This document shows, piece by piece, positions 1 to 7,230 of a DNA stretch of 36,007 nucleotides. Source of the DNA: JAKAXS01 sp041940525 (GTDB lineage Bacteria > Pseudomonadota > Alphaproteobacteria > Rhizobiales > Hyphomicrobiaceae). Both the position numbers and the translations under genes were made by a program. Below the pieces are notes generated by a model, which did not search any database, was not told where the DNA came from, and was given only the letters and a program-made list of their open reading frames with translations. Every line of letters begins with the position of its first letter. Position 1 is the first letter of the stretch. Location of the stretch: NCBI GenBank assembly GCA_041940525.1, contig JBGTSB010000026.1, positions 1-36,007 of the forward strand. The letters are read 5' to 3'.

Positions 1-363
1 TCATTGTTGCCGGTTTTGTCCCCGGTCGTGATGTTCGGTGTGATCTACCTCATCGCTGACAAGGGTGCTGCCTTCTCGGCTGTTGGTGCCATGTTGCTCG
101 GTGTGATCGTGACTGGTCTGTTCGTCGCTATCTCGATGACGTCCGGTGGCGGCGCCTGGGACAACGCCAAGAAGTCGTTCGAGGACGGCTTTGTTGATAA
201 GGACGGCGTCAAGCACTTGAAGGGAACGGAAGCCCACAAGGCATCGGTTACTGGCGACACCGTTGGTGATCCATATAAGGACACGGCCGGACCGGCCGTG
301 AACCCTGCGATCAAGATCACCAACATCGTCGCGTTGCTGCTGTTGGCGGTGCTAGCGCACTAA
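1..363 (+). CDS. hppA: Membrane-bound proton-pumping pyrophosphatase, C-terminal fragment
   Basis: The reading frame is open from the left edge, so only about the last 120 residues are visible of a protein that is normally around 700 residues. H+-PPases couple hydrolysis of cytoplasmic pyrophosphate to proton export across the inner membrane. The segment shows two hydrophobic stretches, then the conserved GGAWDNAKK motif, then EAHKASVTGDTVGDPYKDT, which contributes to the Mg-pyrophosphate site, and ends in the typical hydrophobic tail NIVALLLLAVLAH. The K+-dependent or K+-independent subtype cannot be decided because the diagnostic residues lie upstream of the window. A strong terminator follows. 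Family identification is very sure. Confidence 0.95.
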   Translation, partial: SLLPVLSPVVMFGVIYLIADKGAAFSAVGAMLLGVIVTGLFVAISMTSGGGAWDNAKKSFEDGFVDKDGVKHLKGTEAHKASVTGDTVGDPYKDTAGPAVNPAIKITNIVALLLLAVLAH

Positions 364-392
364 AGTGTGACAGCGAAACACAAACTTTTAAG

Positions 393-422
393 AAAAGGCC
401 CCGTCTTAGACGGGGCCTTTTT
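393..422 (+). terminator. Rho-independent terminator of hppA
   Basis: AAAAGGCCCCGTC, a four-base loop (TTAG) and GACGGGGCCTTTTT form a perfect GC-rich hairpin with an A-tract before it and a T-tract after it, 30 bases after the hppA stop codon. The T-run is short but the stem is strong. Confidence 0.9.
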
Positions 423-526
423 GTTGCCTGCTTGTCTCCCAGGTAACAACCGAATCTCGTGCTTTCTCATAACCAATTCGAAAGTGTTGTTGAGGTAAAC
501 CACACGCACAGAAAGGGGGCTTCCCC

Positions 527-715
527 ATGTTGAAGTCTGTTGTTGTTGCGTTTGCTGCAGTGTTACTCGTTGGCCAAGCTCGGGACAAAAGCCCAGTTCC
601 ACCGGCCAAGGGCCAAGGCGATAGGTCCACCAGCTTTGACGAATTGTCAGGTCTTGGTTGGGCGTTGCCAAAAGGCAAGCGGCGTGTGCATCGCGCGCCC
701 GTGATCGAACTTTAA
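527..715 (+). CDS. Small hypothetical protein (62 aa), possibly exported
   Basis: The ATG is preceded by a good ribosome site, AAAGGGGG at 512-519, seven bases upstream. The N-terminus MLKSVVVAFAAVLLVG looks like a short signal peptide or membrane anchor. The rest is polar and rich in Pro, Lys and Gly. I recognise no family. It stands alone between the hppA terminator and the 3' end of bamE, and no clear promoter is visible. The ribosome site and hydrophobic N-terminus argue for a real gene; the short length and lack of a recognisable domain argue against. Treat it as a candidate. Confidence 0.4.
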   Translation: MLKSVVVAFAAVLLVGQARDKSPVPPAKGQGDRSTSFDELSGLGWALPKGKRRVHRAPVIEL

Positions 716-756
716 AACAATTTGCGGTTTTGCAGGCTCGTCCGGAGGATGAGCGA

Positions 757-1287
757 CTACTCGCCGAACAGTTGCTTCTGGCCGAGGTTGCGGAACAGCT
801 GCTTGAGAATGTTTTCTTCGCTTGAGCCCGGCGCCGGCGTTGTGCGTGAGTTGAAGTCGATCACCTTGCCATCGCGCATGCCGTAGTTGGCCACGCGCTC
901 CACAGATCCCATCGGCGAAAAATATACGGCTACGACTTTGCGGTCGACTTCCTTCGGCTTGAAGAAGGCGGACTGCTTTTCCGTGCTGGAGATGTAGTAG
1001 TAAACCTTGCCCGAGCCGGTCGTTGTCGTGGTTGTGGGAGAGCCGAGCGCCATGCGGACCTGTTCCTGGCCCACACCCGGTACAATCTGCTGAATGTCGT
1101 TATCGCGCAGCTTTGTGCCGCGCACGGTCACTTGTTCCGCGCAGGCGGTGAGGGCTGCTACTGCTGCAATTGGCAACACAAAATTGTAAAGCCAGCCGGA
1201 GCGGCCCTTAGCGCGAGCGTGCTGTTGCGATGCCGGTGAAGAGGCCTTCTGCATGTCTGGGATCTCTTGCGGCGACTCGTTTTTCAT
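757..1287 (-). CDS. bamE: Outer membrane protein assembly factor BamE (SmpA/OmlA lipoprotein)
   Basis: BamE is a small outer-membrane lipoprotein of the BAM complex, which folds beta-barrel proteins into the outer membrane. The 176-residue product has a polar N-region, a hydrophobic stretch and the lipobox LTAC, with the lipidated cysteine at about residue 49. The SmpA/OmlA domain follows: the IQQIVPGVGQEQVRMALGSP segment is the characteristic helix pair, followed by the beta strands KVYYYISS and VAVYFSPMGSVERV. I chose the ATG at 1287 because AAGGGT lies six bases before it; an in-frame TTG nine codons upstream has no better support, and an ATG at 1254 would give a shorter signal peptide. 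It is transcribed divergently from the chaperone gene. Confidence 0.9.
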   Translation of the reverse strand: MKNESPQEIPDMQKASSPASQQHARAKGRSGWLYNFVLPIAAVAALTACAEQVTVRGTKLRDNDIQQIVPGVGQEQVRMALGSPTTTTTTGSGKVYYYISSTEKQSAFFKPKEVDRKVVAVYFSPMGSVERVANYGMRDGKVIDFNSRTTPAPGSSEENILKQLFRNLGQKQLFGE

Positions 1288-1381
1288 TTGACCCTTGCGC
1301 TCAATTAGCTTCAACCCTTGCGGAACTCAACTGAGTGCTGCCGGTGATCCCCACCTGTGGCGGTGTATCTGGGATAAAAAC

Positions 1382-1891
1382 GTGCTTAAGTGGTTGAAGA
1401 CACGCCGTGAAGACCGTTGTAAAGCAAAGGAGCTTTATGGCCTGATCGTGACGGGCGCGCGGCAGCCGGCGTTTTACACCGAATGCGGCGTTCAGGACAC
1501 GCCCGAGGGCCGTTTCGAGATGGTAGCCCTGCATCTTTTCCTGGTGCTGGAGCGGCTTCGTTCTAGCGATGGGGCCGAAGACAGGTTGAGCCGCTATCTT
1601 CTTGAAGCGTTCGTGACCGACATGGATGATTGCATGCGCGAAATGGGTGTGGGCGATTTGTCTGTCGGGAAAAAGGTAAAGCGCTCGGCGGCTGTGGCGT
1701 TTGCGCGGTTCGCCGCCTATCGGGAAACGTTCTCCGATCCGGTCGCGTTGGCTGGCGTGCTTTCCAAAGCCATGCCTGGGTGCGATGCGGCGCGGCTTGC
1801 ACGTTATGCTATGGCGTCTCAAAAGGCCTTGGAGGGCAATGATGTGGCGGACATCCGAGCTGGCGCCGTGTCGTTCGCTGGGGCGATTTAG
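1382..1891 (+). CDS. Ubiquinol-cytochrome c chaperone family protein (CBP3-like)
   Basis: This 169-residue protein matches the bacterial members of the ubiquinol-cytochrome c chaperone family, related to mitochondrial Cbp3, which assists assembly of cytochrome b into the bc1 complex. Visible family traits are AKELYGLIVTGARQPAFYTE near the N-terminus, the stretch GRFEMVALHLFLVLERL, and the C-terminal FVTDMDDCMREMGVGDLSVG with KKVKR after it. The start is uncertain: GTG at 1382 begins VLKWLKTRR, which suits the family, with GGGAT upstream as a modest ribosome site; the frame stays open further upstream to a TTG at 1295. It heads a tight set with the DUF177 gene 11 bases downstream. A role in bc1 assembly is inferred from the family. 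Confidence 0.85.
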   Translation: MLKWLKTRREDRCKAKELYGLIVTGARQPAFYTECGVQDTPEGRFEMVALHLFLVLERLRSSDGAEDRLSRYLLEAFVTDMDDCMREMGVGDLSVGKKVKRSAAVAFARFAAYRETFSDPVALAGVLSKAMPGCDAARLARYAMASQKALEGNDVADIRAGAVSFAGAI

Positions 1892-1902
1892 GGAGGCTGG
1901 TC

Positions 1903-2418
1903 ATGGACGATCTGTTTGATTGGCGGGTCGCGTTGCGAGACATCGGTGCCAACGGTGTCAGTGGAGAGTTTACGGCAAACGCGGAGCAGTTGATTGAGCT
2001 GGCTCGCGTCGTCGACATCAAGTCCTGCGATCGCCTGGCCTTCACCTACAAGATCAAACCGTTGCGTTCCGGCATGTACCACTTGAATGGGCGCATCGTG
2101 GCAGACATCGTTCAGTCTTGCGTGGTGACGCTGGAGCCGATCAACAGCCGGATTGACGAGACCATAGATACCGAACTTCGTCCGGCGGAAATGATGTCGG
2201 AGGATGGGCCGACGGGCGAGGACATGACCGTTCTAGACCGGCCGGACTTCGAGCCGATTGAGGGTGATGAGATCAACATCGGCCTGATCGTGCAGGAACA
2301 CATGTCCACCGCGATTGATCCTTATCCGCGTCTTCCTGGAGAGGAGCTTGATGTTCATGCCGCGGGGGATGCGGAAGCGGCCAACCCATTCGCTGTGTTG
2401 AAGAAATTAAAGAAATAG
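1903..2418 (+). CDS. DUF177 / YceD family protein
   Basis: The 171-residue product carries the DUF177 (YceD) pattern SCVVTLEPI, equivalent to the Cys-x-x-x-Leu-x-Pro segment of the family, followed by the acidic ERPAEMMSEDG-like region (here LRPAEMMSEDGPTGED) and the C-terminal DPYPRLPGEE. In gammaproteobacteria and plants the family is linked to 23S rRNA or ribosome biogenesis and sits next to rpmF; here it sits directly before plsX, the usual alphaproteobacterial position. The ribosome site GGGAGG at 1891-1896 and an ATG with good spacing make the start secure. Its biochemical activity is not established from the sequence. Confidence 0.88.
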   Translation: MDDLFDWRVALRDIGANGVSGEFTANAEQLIELARVVDIKSCDRLAFTYKIKPLRSGMYHLNGRIVADIVQSCVVTLEPINSRIDETIDTELRPAEMMSEDGPTGEDMTVLDRPDFEPIEGDEINIGLIVQEHMSTAIDPYPRLPGEELDVHAAGDAEAANPFAVLKKLKK

Positions 2419-2561
2419 AGCGTGCACCACGGCTTTTTCGCGCAGGTGGGTTGTCTCCATTTGGCAAAAGGTTATTTTCCCGGCGAACCGAAGCAGGCAT
2501 GGTCTGCTTTGGGCATGGGGCAAGGCAGACGCAAAAATCCGGCGCGGCAGAGGCGGCAAGC

Positions 2562-3614
2562 ATGGGGCTATCTGGGGAGCAGGCTAGGACGGTTGCGCTC
2601 GATGCGATGGGCGGCGACCACGGGCCTCAAGTCGTCATACCTGGCGCTGCGATTTCGCTGGTCCGACATCCAGAGCTTCATTTTATTTTCTTCGGTGATG
2701 AAAGCCAAATCAATCCGTTGCTTGATGAGCGTCCGGATTTGAAAGCGCGTTCGCGCGTCGTCCACACGGCGCTGGCTGTCTCCATGCACGACAAGCCTTC
2801 TCAAGCGTTGCGGCGCGGCAAGGGTTCGAGCATGTGGCTTGCCCTCAACGCGGTGAAGGAAGGGGAGGCGAACGTTGCCGTCTCGGCGGGCAATACCGGC
2901 GCGCTAATGGCCATGTCGAAGCTCATTCTGCGGCCGATGACTGGGATTGAGCGGCCGGCCATCGCGGCGCTGTGGCCGACGATCAAGGCCGAATGCATTG
3001 TTTTGGACGTGGGCGCGAATATTGGGGCGTCGGCGCAGCAGCTGACGGAGTTCGCTGTGATGGGCGCGGCCATGGCGCGTGCCGTTTTCCATATTGAGCA
3101 ACCCACAGTCGGCGTGCTCAACGTCGGTGTGGAAGAGATCAAGGGCATGGATGAGGTGCGCGAGGCACACGCTTTGCTGAAGTCGCATGACTTGCCATTG
3201 AATTATCGTGGCTTCATCGAGGGTGATCAGATCGGGCAAGGCATCGTCGACGTCGTGGTGGTGGAAGGGTTTGCGGGCAATATCGCTTTGAAGACGGCGG
3301 AAGGCACCGCCAAGCAGATTGGGCAGTATCTCAAAGACGCGATGAACCGGAGCTGGGCCTCGAAGCTGGGTGCTCTGCTGGCGCGTGGCGGCTTTAAATT
3401 CCTTAAGCGGAAGATGGACCCCCGGCGGGTCAATGGCGGTACATTCCTGGGGCTGAACGGCTTGGCTGTTAAGAGCCATGGCGGTACGGATGCGCTGGGC
3501 TTTGCCAGCGCGGTCGATCTCGGCTACGAGATGGCTGATAGTGGCTTGCTCACGCGGCTTGGGGCGGATCTTGACGAGTTTCACGACCGGCTCAAGAGCG
3601 CGGTTGAAGCGTAG
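2562..3614 (+). CDS. plsX: Phosphate acyltransferase PlsX
   Basis: PlsX converts acyl-ACP and phosphate to acyl-phosphate, the acyl donor for PlsY in phosphatidic acid synthesis, and works peripherally at the inner membrane. The family signature VALDAMGGDHGP begins about residue 12, and VSAGNTGALMA, DVGANIGAS, LNVGVEEIKG and VVVEGFAGNIALKT are all present. With the ATG at 2562 the protein has 350 residues, normal for the family, and GAGG lies eight bases upstream. The frame is open to 2451, but the extra 37 residues are not family-like. It is followed, after 120 bases holding inverted repeats, by fabH, the usual partner in fatty-acid and phospholipid initiation. Confidence 0.96.
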   Translation: MGLSGEQARTVALDAMGGDHGPQVVIPGAAISLVRHPELHFIFFGDESQINPLLDERPDLKARSRVVHTALAVSMHDKPSQALRRGKGSSMWLALNAVKEGEANVAVSAGNTGALMAMSKLILRPMTGIERPAIAALWPTIKAECIVLDVGANIGASAQQLTEFAVMGAAMARAVFHIEQPTVGVLNVGVEEIKGMDEVREAHALLKSHDLPLNYRGFIEGDQIGQGIVDVVVVEGFAGNIALKTAEGTAKQIGQYLKDAMNRSWASKLGALLARGGFKFLKRKMDPRRVNGGTFLGLNGLAVKSHGGTDALGFASAVDLGYEMADSGLLTRLGADLDEFHDRLKSAVEA

Positions 3615-3622
3615 GGGCTGCC

Positions 3623-3690
3623 AAGTCCTGGGCGCGTTTCATTCTTGTCCTGTTTGAGCCATCCTGCCGGGAGACGCCCGCCCAGGACTT
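3623..3690. repeat. 12 bp perfect inverted repeat between plsX and fabH
   Basis: AAGTCCTGGGCG at 3623-3634 is the exact reverse complement of CGCCCAGGACTT at 3679-3690, with 44 bases between the arms. A second pair, GCCCGC at 3676-3681 and GCGGGC at 3705-3710, overlaps the right arm, so the two stems exclude each other. There is no T-tract, so this is not a standard terminator. It may be a leader structure or a protein site controlling fabH relative to plsX; function is inferred only. Confidence 0.6.
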
Positions 3691-3734
3691 TAGCCCAGCG
3701 GTAAGCGGGCCAAGAACTAAGAAAGGACCTTCCC

Positions 3735-4712
3735 GTGGCAGTTCTTCGATCCGTCATCCGCGGTGTTGGCGCTTATTTGCCAAAGCGCGTCATGACGAAT
3801 GAGGACATCTCCAAGATTGTCGACACGTCCGATGAGTGGATCGTCGAGCGCTCTGGTATTCGTTCCCGCCATATCGCGGACGAGGGTGAACTGACATCCG
3901 ATCTTGGCATTGCCGCCGCTAAGAAGGCGCTGGTGCGTGCGGGAATTGATCCGGTTGATATCGATCTGATCGTGTGTGCGACGGCGACGCCGGACAAGAC
4001 GTTTCCGGCAACGGCCGTGCGCATTCAGGCCGGCTTGGGGATTACCAAGGGTGCCGCGTTCGACGTGCAGGCTGTCTGCTCCGGCTTCGTGTTTGCGTTG
4101 GCTGTGGCTGATAATTTCCTGAGGGCTGGGCAGTTCAAACGGGCGCTTGTTGTTGGTGCCGAGACATTCTCGCGCATTCTGGATTGGACCGACCGCAGCA
4201 CCTGCGTGCTCTTTGGCGACGGTGCCGGCGCGGTCGTGCTGGAAGCCCAGACGCAGCACGGGACGCGCGAGGATCGCGGGATTTTGTCGACCCGTGTCCG
4301 CTCGGATGGGCGCTATGAGAATTTGCTTTATGTCGATGGTGGGCCCGGCTCCACCAAGACGGTTGGACACTTGCGGATGAACGGGAGGGAGGTGTTTCGC
4401 CACGCCATTCAGAAGATATCTGGTGTGATCGAGGAAACGCTGGTGACGACCGGTTACGCCGCCGACGAGATTGATTTGTTCGTGCCGCATCAGGCCAACG
4501 CGCGCATTTTGGACGGCATCGCGCGCAAGCTGGCGGTCTCGCCGGACAAAATTATGATGACGCTTGAAAAGCACGGCAACACGTCGGCCGCGTCCATTCC
4601 CCTGGCGCTCAATCAGGCGTTCGAAGAGCACCGGCTCAAGGAAGGCAGTCTGGTGCTGATGGAGGCGATGGGCGGCGGGTTTACCTGGGGCGCCGTGCTG
4701 GCGCGCTGGTAG
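3735..4712 (+). CDS. fabH: Beta-ketoacyl-ACP synthase III (FabH)
   Basis: FabH starts fatty-acid synthesis by condensing an acyl-CoA, usually acetyl-CoA, with malonyl-ACP. The 325-residue product has the whole catalytic triad: Cys115 in QAVCSGF, His252 in VPHQANARI and Asn282 in KHGNTSAAS, plus the C-terminal GGGFTWGAVLARW. The GTG at 3735 follows AAAGGA at a suitable distance, and the MAVLRSVIRGVGAYLP N-terminus is typical. It follows plsX in the same direction; the 120-base gap holds an inverted repeat that may uncouple the two. Downstream it meets the convergent chemoreceptor gene after 20 bases. Confidence 0.97.
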   Translation: MAVLRSVIRGVGAYLPKRVMTNEDISKIVDTSDEWIVERSGIRSRHIADEGELTSDLGIAAAKKALVRAGIDPVDIDLIVCATATPDKTFPATAVRIQAGLGITKGAAFDVQAVCSGFVFALAVADNFLRAGQFKRALVVGAETFSRILDWTDRSTCVLFGDGAGAVVLEAQTQHGTREDRGILSTRVRSDGRYENLLYVDGGPGSTKTVGHLRMNGREVFRHAIQKISGVIEETLVTTGYAADEIDLFVPHQANARILDGIARKLAVSPDKIMMTLEKHGNTSAASIPLALNQAFEEHRLKEGSLVLMEAMGGGFTWGAVLARW

Positions 4713-4732
4713 GTGCCCCGCCCGATTCCAAG

Positions 4733-6433
4733 TTAAGCAGCGACGCGGGCCAGGAAGGCCTCGACTTCCTTTTCGATCTTGATCGCTAGTCCATCGACCG
4801 ATTTGGCGGCGTCCGCGACGTATCCGGCAGCGGCCGAAGTGCGCTCGGTCGCGTCTGTCACCGTCATGAAGTGCGTCGTGATGTCATCGGCGCCGCGGGC
4901 GGCCTCGGTCACGTTTGATGCAATCTCATTGGTTGCGTCCGCTTGCTGTTCGGTCGCCGTCGCGATTGCCGTTGTCGTCTCGGCTATATCCCGCACCTGG
5001 CCGGTGATGCGGCGGATAGCGTCGACAGCTTGCTGGGTGGATGCCTGGACCATGTTGATTTGCTCGGATATTTCACCGGTTGCTTGGCTGGTCTGGTTGG
5101 CCAAAGTCTTGACCTCCTGGGCGACCACGGCAAAGCCTTTGCCCGCCTCTCCAGCGCGCGCGGCCTCGATCGTCGCGTTGAGCGCCAGCAGGTTTGTCTG
5201 GGCTGCGATCTCATTGATCAGGCCGACGACGTTGCCGATTTTTTCCGCTGTTTCGGCCAATGCAGTGATCTGGCGATCGGAGGTTTCGGCATCGGTCAGT
5301 GTCGTCTGCGACATTTCCTTGGCGCGGGCAAGCTGCGAACCAATCGAGCTGATCGAATGTGTCAGCTCAGTCGTTGCCGAGGCGACGGATGACACGCTTG
5401 ACGAGGCGGCATTGGCGGATCCTGCGGCAGTGTCGATGGCACGCTGCGCTGACATCGAAACTTCGGACATTTCGCCTGCCCGGGCGTTCATGCCGCCTGT
5501 GTCATCGCGCAGAGTACGCAGCGAAGAGGATACCTGGGTACGGAACTCGGCGATGGCCTGGTCCAGCTCCTTGCGGCGCTGTCTTTCTTGTTCAGCTGCG
5601 GCCGCGCGCTCATGCTCAACCTGTTGGCTGTGACGGCTTGTTTCGCGCAGGATCTCGAGGGCTTTAGCGACGGCACCAATTTCATCATGGCGGTCTTGGA
5701 ATTCGATTTCGCTGTCGAGGTCTCCCTGCGCCAGGTTTTTGACGCGTTGAGAAATAGCGCTCAATGGCCGGAACATGTGCTTGGCGGCAAGTCCGATGGC
5801 AAGGCAGGCGAGGAGTGCGGTAAGGACTATGCCGATTGAAACCGACGTCATGATGCCATTGTAGGAGGTGTAGAGGTCTTCGACCGGCATTCCGACGTAA
5901 AGGGCGCCGTTAACTTTGCCGTCGCCGCCGAATGTGGGGTGATAGATCGTGTAGAAGCGCTTGCCGAACAGGGTCGTGAGGCCCTTGTAGGCCTTTGCCT
6001 GCTGGAGCTGCGGAAAGGCTGGGCTGCTCTTCTTCAACACCGTTCCGACAGCGCGCCCACCGGTTTCGGTGACGACCGTGGTCACCTTGCGGGTATAGGC
6101 AGCTTTTTCCGGGTTGTAATCGAAGATTGTCGCGTTGCCGCCGGACAGGGCGACGGCATCGTCGACCACGGCGAAATCCTCAAAACCATTGAGGGATGGC
6201 GCCACTACGTTTCCTACACGGCCGCCAGCGATTTCCGGCACGGCACCTGCAACGCGGCGCGCGAAAACCAGCGCGAGCGTCTTAAGGTGCTTTTCGCCTT
6301 CCAGCTCCCGGCGCGCTTCCAACTCGGACCAGACCTGATGGGAGGTCACCATCCAAGTGATAGAGCTTGTTACCAGGATTGAGGCTATGACGAGGAGTGT
6401 GATCCTCTCTGAGAGCGAAATCTTCTTCATCAT
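4733..6433 (-). CDS. Methyl-accepting chemotaxis protein with periplasmic Cache domain
   Basis: This 566-residue chemoreceptor has TM1 at about residues 10-31, a periplasmic sensor of about 160 residues resembling the Cache 3/Cache 2 type (features such as FDYNPEKAAYTRKVTTV and NGALYVGMPVEDLY), TM2 at about 198-220, a HAMP domain at about 221-270 and a cytoplasmic signalling helical hairpin. The conserved tip that contacts CheA and CheW is intact at about 407-445: EIAAQTNLLALNATIEAA, then GKGFAVVAQEVKTLA. There is no CheR/CheB-tethering pentapeptide at the C-terminus (it ends FLARVAA). The ligand cannot be predicted. Two adjacent ATG codons (6433, 6430) are possible starts and the ribosome site is weak. 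It lies on the opposite strand inside the plsX-fabH-ihfA-merR neighbourhood. Confidence 0.95.
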   Translation of the reverse strand: MMKKISLSERITLLVIASILVTSSITWMVTSHQVWSELEARRELEGEKHLKTLALVFARRVAGAVPEIAGGRVGNVVAPSLNGFEDFAVVDDAVALSGGNATIFDYNPEKAAYTRKVTTVVTETGGRAVGTVLKKSSPAFPQLQQAKAYKGLTTLFGKRFYTIYHPTFGGDGKVNGALYVGMPVEDLYTSYNGIMTSVSIGIVLTALLACLAIGLAAKHMFRPLSAISQRVKNLAQGDLDSEIEFQDRHDEIGAVAKALEILRETSRHSQQVEHERAAAAEQERQRRKELDQAIAEFRTQVSSSLRTLRDDTGGMNARAGEMSEVSMSAQRAIDTAAGSANAASSSVSSVASATTELTHSISSIGSQLARAKEMSQTTLTDAETSDRQITALAETAEKIGNVVGLINEIAAQTNLLALNATIEAARAGEAGKGFAVVAQEVKTLANQTSQATGEISEQINMVQASTQQAVDAIRRITGQVRDIAETTTAIATATEQQADATNEIASNVTEAARGADDITTHFMTVTDATERTSAAAGYVADAAKSVDGLAIKIEKEVEAFLARVAA

Positions 6434-6579
6434 TGATTAATCTACCAAATCTGTTTCACATAGTTTCTTATCGGATGGTTCAGAATTGGTTACTGTGCAT
6501 GCCGTGTCTGGCCGGTTTACAGGCCTTTTAGGCCTATAACGCACACTGAATAGATGCTTGCGCTGTACGGCGTTGATGT

Positions 6580-6598
6580 CACAACCGTGAAGATTGTG
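6580..6598. promoter_or_regulatory. CACAA-N9-TTGTG inverted repeat upstream of ihfA promoter
   Basis: CACAA at 6580-6584 and TTGTG at 6594-6598 form a short dyad about 35 bases upstream of the ihfA -35 element. The left half extends to TCACAAC, which also occurs in the much stronger dyad before merR. A shared regulator is possible but the site is short and could be chance. Confidence 0.25.
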
Positions 6599-6631
6599 TC
6601 TTTGTTATCAGGTGCTTGCCGCGATACGTCG

Positions 6632-6660
6632 TTGACCGGATTCAATTCGCCCGGTACGAT
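6632..6660 (+). promoter_or_regulatory. Probable sigma-70 type promoter of ihfA
   Basis: TTGACC at 6632-6637 and TACGAT at 6655-6660 are separated by exactly 17 bases, giving five of six and four of six matches to the housekeeping consensus. Transcription would start near 6667, about 40 bases before the ihfA ATG. The 272-base divergent region between the chemoreceptor and ihfA holds no gene. Confidence 0.55.
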
Positions 6661-6705
6661 CCGCCCATAATGGAAGAAAATTTCTGAATGCTGGGAGGTT
6701 GGGTA

Positions 6706-7020
6706 ATGGGTTCGAAGACGCTGACACGCGCGGATTTAGCGGAGGCAGTCGTCCGCAAGGTTGGATTGCCGCGCAATGAATCACAGGAACTGGTCGAGCT
6801 GGTGCTCAACGAGATTTCCGGCTCGCTGTCACGGGGAGAACCCGTGAAACTGTCGTCCTTTGGATCGTTCGGCATCCGCAGTAAAGGCGAACGGATTGGC
6901 CGCAACCCCAAGACCGGGAAGGAAGTGCCAATCACCCCGCGGCGCGTGCTCGTGTTCCGGCCCAGCAATATCATGAAAGACCGAATCAACGCTGGGTTGA
7001 CTGGCGGCGGAAAAGAGTAG
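6706..7020 (+). CDS. ihfA: Integration host factor subunit alpha
   Basis: IHF-alpha pairs with IHF-beta to bind and sharply bend specific DNA sites in transcription, replication and recombination. The 104-residue product has the whole HU/IHF fold: TLTRADLAEAVVRKVGL at the N-terminus, VKLSSFGSFGIR before the beta arm, the arm GRNPKTGKEVPITPR with the proline that intercalates in DNA, and the closing VLVFRPSNIMKDRIN. I chose the ATG at 6706 because GGGAGG ends seven bases before it; a further ATG at 6688 is in frame but lies upstream of this ribosome site. It has its own promoter, consistent with its separation from fabH by the chemoreceptor gene. Confidence 0.96.
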   Translation: MGSKTLTRADLAEAVVRKVGLPRNESQELVELVLNEISGSLSRGEPVKLSSFGSFGIRSKGERIGRNPKTGKEVPITPRRVLVFRPSNIMKDRINAGLTGGGKE

Positions 7021-7034
7021 TCTGCCGGGAAAGC

Positions 7035-7063
7035 CGCGAATTTCGTTGAGTTCGCGCTTTTGC
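7035..7063 (+). terminator. Possible terminator after ihfA
   Basis: CGCGAA at 7035-7040 pairs with TTCGCG at 7051-7056, and CTTTTGC follows. The stem is only six base pairs with a ten-base loop, so termination may be partial. It lies 14 bases after the ihfA stop and before the merR promoter. Confidence 0.45.
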
Positions 7064-7149
7064 TTTCAGATCGCGTGAGACTCTGAAGCTGCTGCACAAT
7101 TTCCAGCCGGCGTTTCGTCTCTTGCCACAAGTTTGTGCTGGTATGCATT

Positions 7150-7184
7150 CGCGTTGTGACGTGACGTTCACAACGCGCTATGAT
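7150..7184 (+). promoter_or_regulatory. merR promoter overlapped by a perfect 10+10 bp dyad
   Basis: CGCGTTGTGA at 7150-7159 and TCACAACGCG at 7168-7177 are exact reverse complements with eight bases between. A promoter fits over it: -35 GTGACG at 7156-7161, a 17-base spacer and -10 TATGAT at 7179-7184 (five of six). The dyad therefore covers the -35 and spacer, the usual place for a MerR-type operator, though the TGTGA-N8-TCACA core also recalls CRP-family sites. Autoregulation is inference. Confidence 0.6.
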
Positions 7185-7230
7185 CTGTTTAGATTTGTTT
7201 GCAGCGCTCAAACACAATGAGGTTAGGCAG

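Noticed and set aside
736..754. Hairpin GCTCGTCC/GGATGAGC near the bamE 3' end
   Set aside because: It has a mismatch when read on the bamE strand and no T-tract, so a terminator call is not supported.
2904..3584. 226-codon open frame antisense to plsX
   Set aside because: Lies wholly inside plsX, has no ribosome site and no recognisable motif.
3717..4631. 304-codon open frame antisense to fabH
   Set aside because: fabH has its full catalytic triad on the other strand. The antisense product is rich in Arg and His and shows no domain; it is a by-product of GC-rich codons.
4779..5633. 284-codon open frame antisense to the chemoreceptor gene
   Set aside because: It mirrors the codons of a clear chemoreceptor with intact HAMP and signalling motifs. 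Its translation is low in complexity (Ala, Ser, Val) and matches no family.
6521..6535. AGGCC-TTTTA-GGCCT repeat upstream of the chemoreceptor
   Set aside because: Only five base pairs per arm with no clear position relative to a promoter; could be chance.
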